64,000 nt of DNA, taken from NCBI RefSeq assembly GCF_001412215.1, contig NZ_LLWP01000003.1:186001-250000 (forward strand), in the 5' to 3' direction. Of this stretch, positions 37,398-43,863 are shown in pieces. Position 1 is the first letter of the stretch; every line of letters starts with the position of its first letter. A program made the translations under genes and the position numbers. The DNA comes from Pedobacter sp. Hv1. Lineage in GTDB: Bacteria; Bacteroidota; Bacteroidia; Sphingobacteriales; Sphingobacteriaceae. The notes under the pieces are model-generated. The model was not told the origin of the DNA. It saw nothing but the letters and a program-made list of their open reading frames with translations, and did no database searches.

Positions 37398-40300
37398 ATG
37401 AAGAAAATTCTACTCACGCTAGCGTTGGTATTTTCTACTGCATTTTTGTTTGCACAGCAAACTTATCCCGTTAATGGTTCATACGATGTTAGACCAGGAT
37501 TGTATGCTTTTACCAATGCAAACATTGTGGTTAATGCCAATCAAACTATTAGTAACGGAGTGTTACTAGTTAAAGACAAAACCATCCAATCGGTTGGTAC
37601 AGGCACTGCAATTCCGAAAGGATATGTAGTGATCGACTTGAAAGGGAAATACATTTACCCTTCTTTAATTGATGCTTTTACTTCTTACGGTATTCCTGAG
37701 GCACAACGTGCTGGAGCAGCCGGAGGCTTTGGAGGTTTCGGTGGCAGACAATCTGTATTTACTTCAACTAAAAAAGGAGCTTACAACTGGAACGAGAGTA
37801 TCCGCCCAGAAACTGAAGTAAGAACTGTTTTTACTATTGACACCAAAAAAGCTGACGATTTACGTAAAGCTGGTTTTGGTAGTGTAAATGCAATTAGCAG
37901 AGACGGTATTGCCCGTGGTACTTCTGCAGCAGTTACCTTAAATGATGGTAAAGAAAACGAGGTGATGTTGAACGATCAAAGTGCAGCAAACTATTCATTT
38001 AACAGAGGTACTTCATCTAACGATTACCCATCTTCTTTAATGGGTTCTATCGCTTTGTTGCGCCAAACTTATATGGATGCATCTTGGTACAAAGGACAAA
38101 AAGAAGAATACAACATCTCTTTAGAGCAGTTTAACAAACAACAAGGCTTACCTCAGCTTTTTGAGGCCGATGGTTGGGCAAATATTTTACGTGCCGACAA
38201 AGTTGCCAAAGAATTTGGCAAACAGTTTATCATTAAATCTACCGGCGATGAGTATCAACGTGTTGATGCGGTAAAAGCTACAGGAGCAACTTTGATCATT
38301 CCGATCAGTTTCCCTAAAGCATTTGACGTAGAAGATCCTAGCGATGCAAGAAACTTAAGTTTAGCACAATTAAAAAGCTGGGAATTGGCACCAACAAACC
38401 CAGGTGTTTTAGAAAAAGCAGGTATCAAATTTGCCTTAACTACTTATGGTTTAGATGCACCTAGAGATTTCTGGGCTAACATTCAACAAGCCATCAGTAA
38501 CGGATTATCTGAGAAACAAGCTTTAATGGCGGTAACAGAAATTCCTGCTGGTATATTGGGTATCAACGACAAAGTTGGAACCCTAGAAAAAGGCAAATTG
38601 GCTAACTTCTTGATTACTTCTGAAAACCTATTCAAATCTGGAAACATCATTTTCGAAAACTGGGTACAGGGCAAACGTTTTGTGGTTAACAAAATGGATG
38701 TAACCGATCTACGTGGAACTTACAATTTAAATATTGATGGCGTTGGATCAACCATTTTAAGAATTACTGGTACAGCAGGTGGTTCAGTTGCAGCTATTGA
38801 GCGTTTAGGTGCTGATAGTGTTAAAACGAATGCCACATTTACACGCAATGGCGATTGGGTAACCATTACCTTCAACTTGAAGAAAAACCCTACAGGAGAT
38901 GTACGTTTAAGTGGTTACTTAACTGGTGCTAGTCCATTAGCCTTTAGTGGCGATGTGATTGTGAATGCCATGGCTGCAGGTTCTTGGAACGGAAGTTTTA
39001 AAGAAGCGGCTAAAGAAGCACCAAAACGCGATGAGCCAGCTAAACCAGCTATCGCAAATGGGCCATTAATTTTCCCATTCATTGCATTTGGTAATACTAC
39101 AATGCCAGTTCAAGAAACTGTATTGTTAAAAAATGCAACGGTTTGGACCAATGAAAAAGAAGGTATCTTACAAAATGCCGATGTATTGATGGAAAATGGC
39201 AAAATCAAAGCGGTAGGTAAAAATCTAGCTGCAGGTTCGGCCAAAGTAATCGACGCAACTGGCAAACACATTACTGCTGGTTTAATTGATGAGCACTCGC
39301 ACATTGCAGCTAGTGGCGGTATCAACGAAGGTGCACAATCAGTTTCTGCCGAAGTTCGCATTGCTGATGTAATCAACTCTGAGGATGTAAACATCTATCG
39401 CCAGTTGGCTGGTGGTGTTACCACTTCACATATCTTACACGGTTCGGCTAATGCTATTGGCGGACAAAGTCAATTGATTAAATTACGTTGGGGCAAAGCA
39501 CCTGAAGAATTAAAATTTGGTGGCAACGACGGTTTTATCAAGTTTGCATTGGGCGAGAACGTTAAACAAAGTTCTTCAACAAGCAGTACCCGTTTCCCAT
39601 CAACACGTATGGGGGTTGAACAAGTTTATGTAGATGCATTTACGCGTGCCAAAGAATACGAAAAAGCAATGGCTGTTAAAGGCAACAATGTACGTAGAGA
39701 TTTAGAATTAGACGCATTGGTTGAGATCTTAAACAACAAACGTTTCATTACTTGTCACTCTTATGTACAAAGTGAAATCAACATGTTAATTCATGTTGCA
39801 GATAGCCTAGGTTTCAAAATCAATACATTTACGCACATTTTAGAGGGCTATAAAGTAGCAGACAAAATGAAAGCGCATGGTATTGCTGCATCAACTTTCT
39901 CAGATTGGTGGGCCTACAAAATGGAGGTTCAAGAAGCAATCCCTTACAACGGAAAAATTATGCACAACGTAGGTATCACTACCGCATTTAACTCTGATGA
40001 TGCAGAAATGGCTCGTCGTTTAAATCAAGAAGCTGGTAAATCAGTATTATATGGTGGTGTACCTGAAGAAGATGCTTTAAAATTTGTAACCTTAAACCCT
40101 GCCAGAATGTTACATGTTGACAACAGAGTGGGCAGTATCAAAGTTGGTAAAGATGCCGATGTGGTAATCTGGTCTGCAAATCCATTATCAATCTATGCAA
40201 AAGCAGAAAAAACTTTTGTTGATGGTATTGCTTACTGGGATATTGACCGTGATGCTCAAGTACAAAAAGCACAAAAAACTGAAAAAGCTCGCATCATTCA

Positions 40301-40442
40301 AAAATTGGCTGATAGCAAAAATGCAGGTGCACGTACACAACGTGCTTTTGGCGAAAGACCACCAAGACTTTATGCTTGCGAATCGGAAGAAGATTACTGG
40401 GCTGAAGTAAACCAAATGGAAGGAGAACACAATCATGAATAA
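37398..40442 (+). CDS. Secreted tandem amidohydrolase-family protein
   Basis: A 1014-residue protein with a signal peptide ending FLFAQ (about residue 19) and two amidohydrolase units. The first (about 30-440) keeps the fold segments (YIYPSLIDAFTSYG, KAGTLEKGKLANFLITSENL-like) but lacks the HxH metal motif. The second (about 575-985) has the HxH at His633/His635 in GLIDEHSHI, later His residues in ITCHSY and THILEGY, and a catalytic Asp in FNSDDAEMARR (about 866), so it looks active. Such imidazolonepropionase-like periplasmic hydrolases act on peptides or cyclic amides. Translationally coupled to the next gene. Confidence 0.85.
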   Translation: MKKILLTLALVFSTAFLFAQQTYPVNGSYDVRPGLYAFTNANIVVNANQTISNGVLLVKDKTIQSVGTGTAIPKGYVVIDLKGKYIYPSLIDAFTSYGIPEAQRAGAAGGFGGFGGRQSVFTSTKKGAYNWNESIRPETEVRTVFTIDTKKADDLRKAGFGSVNAISRDGIARGTSAAVTLNDGKENEVMLNDQSAANYSFNRGTSSNDYPSSLMGSIALLRQTYMDASWYKGQKEEYNISLEQFNKQQGLPQLFEADGWANILRADKVAKEFGKQFIIKSTGDEYQRVDAVKATGATLIIPISFPKAFDVEDPSDARNLSLAQLKSWELAPTNPGVLEKAGIKFALTTYGLDAPRDFWANIQQAISNGLSEKQALMAVTEIPAGILGINDKVGTLEKGKLANFLITSENLFKSGNIIFENWVQGKRFVVNKMDVTDLRGTYNLNIDGVGSTILRITGTAGGSVAAIERLGADSVKTNATFTRNGDWVTITFNLKKNPTGDVRLSGYLTGASPLAFSGDVIVNAMAAGSWNGSFKEAAKEAPKRDEPAKPAIANGPLIFPFIAFGNTTMPVQETVLLKNATVWTNEKEGILQNADVLMENGKIKAVGKNLAAGSAKVIDATGKHITAGLIDEHSHIAASGGINEGAQSVSAEVRIADVINSEDVNIYRQLAGGVTTSHILHGSANAIGGQSQLIKLRWGKAPEELKFGGNDGFIKFALGENVKQSSSTSSTRFPSTRMGVEQVYVDAFTRAKEYEKAMAVKGNNVRRDLELDALVEILNNKRFITCHSYVQSEINMLIHVADSLGFKINTFTHILEGYKVADKMKAHGIAASTFSDWWAYKMEVQEAIPYNGKIMHNVGITTAFNSDDAEMARRLNQEAGKSVLYGGVPEEDALKFVTLNPARMLHVDNRVGSIKVGKDADVVIWSANPLSIYAKAEKTFVDGIAYWDIDRDAQVQKAQKTEKARIIQKLADSKNAGARTQRAFGERPPRLYACESEEDYWAEVNQMEGEHNHE

Positions 40443-41751
40443 GTATATCAGTACAGCAATTGCCCTATTTGCTTCAGTTAGCTTAAGCTATGGGCAAGCA
40501 AATATTTCTCCTGCAAAACCGCAAAGCCAAAGAATTATTGTGCTTGGCGCTACCATCCATACTGGCGATGGGAAAGTAATAGAGAACGGTTACATCACCT
40601 TAGAAAAGGGCAAAATTACAGGTATTGGCGATGCCACGACCGTGAAATTTAGTGCTAATGATGGCCGATTAATTACGGCTTCGGGTAAACACATTTATCC
40701 TGGTTTTATTGCCCCTATTACCAACTTGGGTCTAATAGAGATCGAATCGGTAAAAGCAACGAATGACCAAGATGAATTGGGCGATAACAACGCACATATC
40801 CGTTCTATCATTGCCTACAATACCGATTCTAAGGTACCTGCTACCCTACGTAGCAATGGTATTTTAATGGCACAAATTACACCACAAGGAGGTACCATTT
40901 CTGGTAGTTCTTCTGTAGTACAATTAGATGCTTGGAATTGGGAAGATGCAGCAATTAAAAAAGAAGATGCAATGCACATGACATGGCCTGCTGCCCCTAG
41001 AGGTAGAGGTGGTTTTGGTGGTGGCAGACCAGGTGGCGCAGCCCTTGGCGGTGTTGACCCGAATGAACGTACCCAAAATGCAATTGCAGAATTAAATAAA
41101 TTTTTTACCGAAGCAAAACTTTATAGCGAAGCTACACCTGCGGTAACAAACACGCGTTTAGCAGCAATGAAAGGTTTATTTAATGGCTCAGAGAAATTAT
41201 TTATTACGGCCAATGTGCAAAAAGACATTGTTGCCGCAGTAACTTTTGCCAAAAAATACGGGATTACTCCGGTAATTGTTGGTGCAGATGAGGCTTACAT
41301 GCTAACCGATTTCTTAAAAACCAATAATGTTGCAGTGGTTGTAAAACAACCTCATGCTTTACCAAACAATGTTGACGACGATGTAAATATGCCCTACAAA
41401 AATGCAGCTGCATTAAATAATGCTGGTGTTACTGTAGTGGTAAGTATTGATGGATTTTGGCAACAACGTAACTTGCCTTTTATGGCAGGTACGGCTTCTA
41501 CTTGGGGCATGAGCAAAGAAGATGCATTGAAAACAATTACGCTAAATGCAGCTAAAGTAATGGGAGTTGATAAAACTACTGGAAGTTTGGCTGTAGGTAA
41601 AGATGCTACTTTCTTTATCTCTGCTGGTGATGCATTGGATATGAAAAGCAATAAAGTGGAAGAAGCCTTTATTCAAGGCCGCTCTATTAATTTAGACAAC
41701 TTGCACAAACAATTGGATAAAAAATTCAGTGATAAATACGGGATCAAATAA
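40435..41751 (+). CDS. Secreted amidohydrolase-family protein lacking metal ligands
   Basis: A 438-residue protein with a signal peptide (ends SLSYGQ, about residue 21). It overlaps the preceding gene by 8 bases. The fold is clearly amidohydrolase-like: ILVLGATIHTGDGKVIENG-type N-terminal beta domain and TGSLAVGKDATFFISAGD at the C-terminus. Where active enzymes have HxH it reads GFIAPITNLG, and no Asp-containing HxD pocket is evident. It is probably catalytically dead and may serve as a partner subunit of its neighbour. Confidence 0.8.
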   Translation: MNKYISTAIALFASVSLSYGQANISPAKPQSQRIIVLGATIHTGDGKVIENGYITLEKGKITGIGDATTVKFSANDGRLITASGKHIYPGFIAPITNLGLIEIESVKATNDQDELGDNNAHIRSIIAYNTDSKVPATLRSNGILMAQITPQGGTISGSSSVVQLDAWNWEDAAIKKEDAMHMTWPAAPRGRGGFGGGRPGGAALGGVDPNERTQNAIAELNKFFTEAKLYSEATPAVTNTRLAAMKGLFNGSEKLFITANVQKDIVAAVTFAKKYGITPVIVGADEAYMLTDFLKTNNVAVVVKQPHALPNNVDDDVNMPYKNAAALNNAGVTVVVSIDGFWQQRNLPFMAGTASTWGMSKEDALKTITLNAAKVMGVDKTTGSLAVGKDATFFISAGDALDMKSNKVEEAFIQGRSINLDNLHKQLDKKFSDKYGIK

Positions 41752-41769
41752 AAGCTGAACCCTTAAAAC

Positions 41770-41801
41770 GAGAGGCCATCCATATTAATGGATGGCCTCT
41801 T
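41770..41801. terminator. Bidirectional terminator between amidohydrolase and peptide genes
   Basis: AGAGGCCATCCAT...ATGGATGGCCTCT is a 12-bp or longer perfect stem with a 4-nt loop. T-rich sequence lies on both sides, so it can end the amidohydrolase transcript and, on the minus strand, the first Cys-rich peptide gene. Confidence 0.85.
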
Positions 41802-41865
41802 ATCTTACACATCAAAAAACTGTTCTATTTTGAAACCGTTTTTCTATTTGTGCTACATTCAGAAA

Positions 41866-42072
41866 CTAAAGCACGCATACTGTATGGTACCTATCTGCAT
41901 CATCACATCCCCAAGACCAAGCATTACACTCCCTTAGCACACAGCTGTATCCTGGCTGGCAACCGAAACTCGGATCATAAGGATCATAAGGGCAATAATT
42001 AATACAAGCAGCACAAGCAGAACCTCCAGTGGTCTGCTTCATTTCGTTTCTAGATAAGGTTTTTCCAATCAT
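41866..42072 (-). CDS. Double-glycine leader, eight-cysteine secreted peptide precursor (copy 1)
   Basis: A 68-residue peptide. The leader MIGKTLSRNEMKQTTGG ends in Gly16-Gly17, as in Bacteroidota GG-leader natural-product and bacteriocin-like precursors cleaved by C39-type exporters. The 51-residue core has eight Cys at 20, 23, 27, 38, 44, 49, 56 and 66, giving spacing 2-3-10-5-4-6-9. Copy 2 at 42284-42499 has exactly the same spacing. The core holds W and Y near Cys49 and Cys56 (CNAWSWGC). Likely exported and disulfide-bonded or further modified. No maturation gene is seen. It has its own promoter and terminator. Confidence 0.8.
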   Translation of the reverse strand: MIGKTLSRNEMKQTTGGSACAACINYCPYDPYDPSFGCQPGYSCVLRECNAWSWGCDDADRYHTVCVL

Positions 42073-42083
42073 AATTCATTTTG

Positions 42084-42118
42084 TTTTAGGGTTGACTAAT
42101 TGGTTAGTTACCCTAAAA
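42084..42118. repeat. Perfect 9-bp inverted repeat in the 5' region of peptide copy 1
   Basis: TTTTAGGGT at 42084-42092 pairs with ACCCTAAAA at 42110-42118, 17-nt spacer. It lies between the promoter and start codon, so it can form an mRNA hairpin or act as an operator. A shorter version (TTAGG/CCTAA, 21-nt spacer) occupies the same place in copy 2 at 42514-42544. Confidence 0.7.
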
Positions 42119-42143
42119 TACTAATTTACAATACGATATACAA
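42118..42143 (-). promoter_or_regulatory. Conserved promoter of peptide copy 1
   Basis: Minus-strand TTG (42143-42141), 17-nt spacer, then TAGTAT (42123-42118) running into TTAGG. Copy 2 has the same TTG-N17-TAGTATnTTAGG arrangement, although the spacer sequences differ, so the shared bases look functional. The spacing is slightly shorter than the usual Bacteroidota -33/-7 distance. Confidence 0.55.
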
Positions 42144-42234
42144 TAAAAAAGTTTGTATAGAGAAAATTGAATAAAAAGATCTGATAAAAAACTAATGATA
42201 AATAAGGCAGCAATTAAATACCAAAACCAATAGA

Positions 42235-42263
42235 AAAGGCTATCTCAATTAAGATAGCCTTTT
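42235..42263 (-). terminator. Intrinsic terminator of peptide copy 2
   Basis: AAAAGGCTATCT...AGATAGCCTTTT perfect stem with T-tract on the minus strand, 20 bases after the copy 2 stop. Confidence 0.85.
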
Positions 42264-42283
42264 CAGTTTTCTTGATCAGGAAA

Positions 42284-42499
42284 TTACACTTCCCAATCGC
42301 ATACCGCACGGTACCTGTATTCTTCTGGACAAGTCCAATGCCAAGCACTACATTCTGTTAGTACACAGTTTCCACCTGGAGGGCAACCTGCACCTGGTCC
42401 GCCAAATTCATAAAGACAGCTGCTAGTACAAGCCAGACATCCTGGATCACCTCCAGTAGTCTGTTTCATTTCATTTCTAGATAATGCTTTTCCGATCAT
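42284..42499 (-). CDS. Double-glycine leader, eight-cysteine secreted peptide precursor (copy 2)
   Basis: A 71-residue paralogue of the peptide at 41866-42072. The leader MIGKALSRNEMKQTTGG differs from copy 1 in one residue. The eight core Cys at 21, 24, 28, 39, 45, 50, 57 and 67 keep the same spacing, 2-3-10-5-4-6-9. Other core positions are diversified except for V-L-x-E-C-x-A-W-x-W-x-C and Y-x-x-V-C. A C-terminal DWEV follows the last Cys. Its own promoter and terminator suggest independent expression. The leader type implies export by a peptidase-containing ABC transporter located elsewhere. Confidence 0.8.
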   Translation of the reverse strand: MIGKALSRNEMKQTTGGDPGCLACTSSCLYEFGGPGAGCPPGGNCVLTECSAWHWTCPEEYRYRAVCDWEV

Positions 42500-42513
42500 A
42501 ATTAATTTTTGTT

Positions 42514-42544
42514 TTAGGTTGAATAATTAATTAACTAATCCTAA
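42514..42544. repeat. Inverted repeat in the 5' region of peptide copy 2
   Basis: TTAGG (42514-42518) and CCTAA (42540-42544), 21-nt AT-rich spacer. Equivalent in place to the perfect 9-bp repeat of copy 1, but weaker. Confidence 0.5.
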
Positions 42545-42545
42545 T

Positions 42546-42571
42546 ATACTAAATCACAAACCATTACGCAA
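42546..42571 (-). promoter_or_regulatory. Conserved promoter of peptide copy 2
   Basis: Minus-strand TTG (42571-42569), 17-nt spacer, TAGTAT (42551-42546), then ATTAGG: the same arrangement as copy 1. Confidence 0.55.
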
Positions 42572-42734
42572 GAAAGCATTCCTTTCTAAAATAGAAAAGT
42601 GTATTTAAAAATTAAGTGAAACTAAAGTTTTGGTTACCTTGAGGCCTTTGAAGTGTAAAAGAGAAAGATTGATGAACTTTCGAGAATCTTGGAGTGACAA
42701 AGTATGATTTTTGTGACAATCGCTTTTTTAGGGC

Positions 42735-42767
42735 AAAAAAAAAGAGCAGTCTGTACTTGGACCGCTC
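42735..42767 (-). terminator. Strong intrinsic terminator of the tRNA-like transcript
   Basis: On the minus strand GAGCGGTC and GACTGCTC form an 8-bp stem (one G-T pair) with an 8-nt loop, followed by nine T residues. It lies about 30 bases beyond the 3' end of the second tRNA-like gene and closes that transcription unit. Confidence 0.9.
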
Positions 42768-42795
42768 CCTTAACTAACTTATTATTTATTAAAAC

Positions 42796-42939
42796 TGGCT
42801 GTTGGGGAAGGAGTCGAACCTTCAAGGGGTAGTTAGCTGCAATTCAAAATTAATTTGTGGTCAACCCATAAATTGCGTTTGTCCCATGATCCCCACCACC
42901 GAGACAAGGAGGTGTGTCTGCCAATTTCACCACCCAACA
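42796..42939 (-). tRNA. tRNA-like gene A: class II body, GUC anticodon, 72-nt variable arm
   Basis: Canonical cloverleaf parts on the minus strand: acceptor TGTTGGG/CCCAACA (7 bp), U8-G9, 3-bp D stem GTG/CAC with loop AAATTGGCAGA (A14, G18, G19, A21), anticodon loop TTGTCTC with U33 and anticodon GUC (Asp), T stem GAAGG/CCTTC with loop TTCGACT, discriminator G73, and a following CCA in the DNA. The anticodon stem CCTCC/GGTGG has a U-U mismatch at 29-41. The variable arm (42824-42895) is 72 nt, closed by GGGG/CCCC, with an inner GCAATT/AATTGC helix. Without this arm the body is 68 nt. Asp tRNAs are class I, so charging is uncertain. Confidence 0.75.
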
Positions 42940-43013
42940 TTCTTTAGTTTTCAGTTCTCAATTTTCAGTTCGCAGTTACTAAAACTACTTGCTGTAAATT
43001 GTTTACTGAAGTG

Positions 43014-43123
43014 CTGTAGGGGAAGGAGTCGAACCTTCATAGAGTGGTTGTACCATTGCTGGATTTCCCATTTTCTCTACCACCGAGACAAGGAGGTGTG
43101 TCTGCCAATTTCACCACCCTACA
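43014..43123 (-). tRNA. tRNA-like gene B: class II body, GUC anticodon, 41-nt variable arm
   Basis: Paralogue of gene A, 74 bases upstream of it on the same transcript. Acceptor TGTAGGG/CCCTACA differs from A by one base pair, with the change compensated on both strands. D arm, anticodon arm (loop TTGTCTC, same U-U mismatch) and T arm are identical to A. The variable arm (43039-43079) is 41 nt, closed by TAGAG/CTCTA, and can fold into two small hairpins TGG/CCA and TGGU/ACCA. Discriminator is G, with no CCA encoded. The tRNA core features for the elbow are intact, so RNase P processing and CCA addition are plausible. Decoding function is unproved. Confidence 0.75.
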
Positions 43124-43195
43124 TTGTTTAGCCCTCAGTTTACAATTATCAGTTTTCAGTTGCGAACTGTTAACTGCTAACCGAGTTGCTTGATA

Positions 43196-43228
43196 CAAAC
43201 ATAAGACAAATACCGAATATGTTGCAAA
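43196..43228 (-). promoter_or_regulatory. Promoter of the tandem tRNA-like genes
   Basis: Minus-strand -33 TTTG (43228-43225), 21-nt spacer, -7 box TATGTTTG (43203-43196), a perfect match to the Bacteroidota TTTG-N19-21-TAnnTTTG promoter. Transcription would start near 43189, about 65 nt before tRNA-like gene B. It is the best promoter in the window. Confidence 0.75.
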
Positions 43229-43301
43229 TATTTTAATCATTTTATTTTATTTTTACAAATTTTGTAATTAAATTGCATTATCATTAATATTTAAGAAATT
43301 T

Positions 43302-43775
43302 ATGCTTAAAAAAGAAACCCAAAATTTAGAAATTGACAACCTCGATATTCAGATTTTAACGCAGTTGATGCAGGATGCTACCAAACCTTACACAGAAATT
43401 GCCAAAGAACTCATCATTTCTGGTGGAACTGTTCACGTAAGGATGAAAAAACTGATGGATATGGGCATTATTAAAGGCTCTCATTTAATTATAGACCCTA
43501 AAAAAGCAGGCTTTGACATTACTGCCTTTTTGGGTATTTATCTAGAAAAGGGTTCGCTATATAAAGATGCGGTAGAACAATTGAGTAAGATCAAAGAAGT
43601 AGTTGAGTTGCATTACACCACTGGTTCTTACAGTATGTTTGCTAAAATTACCTGCCGTGACACCAACCACTTGCGCCATGTACTCAACGAAGAGATACAA
43701 GCTGTTAAGGGCATACAACGAACAGAGACCTTAATTTCGCTTGAAGAAAGCATCAAGAGACAGATTGAGCTCTAG
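43302..43775 (+). CDS. Lrp/AsnC family transcriptional regulator
   Basis: A 157-residue feast/famine regulator. Residues about 12-65 form the AsnC-type winged helix-turn-helix (LDIQILTQLMQDATKPYTEIAKEL, then GGTVHVRMKKLMDMGII) and the C-terminal half is the RAM ligand-binding domain (VVELHYTTGSYSMFAKITCRD). It probably binds an amino acid and acts as an octamer. The target is unknown. The gene is divergent from the tRNA-like unit and shares a 112-bp upstream region with its promoter. Confidence 0.93.
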   Translation: MLKKETQNLEIDNLDIQILTQLMQDATKPYTEIAKELIISGGTVHVRMKKLMDMGIIKGSHLIIDPKKAGFDITAFLGIYLEKGSLYKDAVEQLSKIKEVVELHYTTGSYSMFAKITCRDTNHLRHVLNEEIQAVKGIQRTETLISLEESIKRQIEL

Positions 43776-43863
43776 GTTTTTCGATGGTTCGTGAAACACG
43801 AACCATCGAAAAAGATGATATAATAGGTTGGTCGGGATTTGCAATCCCGACCCCTAAAAAGCC

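Larger units (their letters stand above)
42500..42795. other. Intergenic region between peptide copy 2 and the tRNA-like genes
   Basis: About 300 bases. It holds the copy 2 promoter and inverted repeat at its left end and the tRNA-like terminator at 42735-42767. The stretch 42590-42730 shows no gene, repeat or RNA that I can support. Confidence 0.5.

Noticed and set aside
40195..40410. 71-codon plus-strand ORF within the amidohydrolase gene
   Set aside because: Another frame of a well-supported coding sequence; Lys-rich shadow.
42796..43123. Group I or group II intron, or tmRNA, as explanation for the long variable arms
   Set aside because: No intron core or splice-site structure, insertion is not in the anticodon loop, and there is no tag-peptide ORF or tmRNA pseudoknot pattern.
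42796..43123. Integration site of a mobile element at the tRNA-like genes
   Set aside because: No integrase and no flanking direct repeat of a tRNA 3' end apart from the two gene copies themselves.
42802..43131. 109-codon plus-strand ORF
   Set aside because: It is the complement of the two tRNA-like genes and the DNA between them. Repeated segments in it come from the RNA repeats.
43037..43240. 67-codon minus-strand ORF containing VVKLADTPP
   Set aside because: The VVKLADTPP stretch is a translation of the tRNA-like D and anticodon arms, so this is a shadow of tRNA-like gene B.
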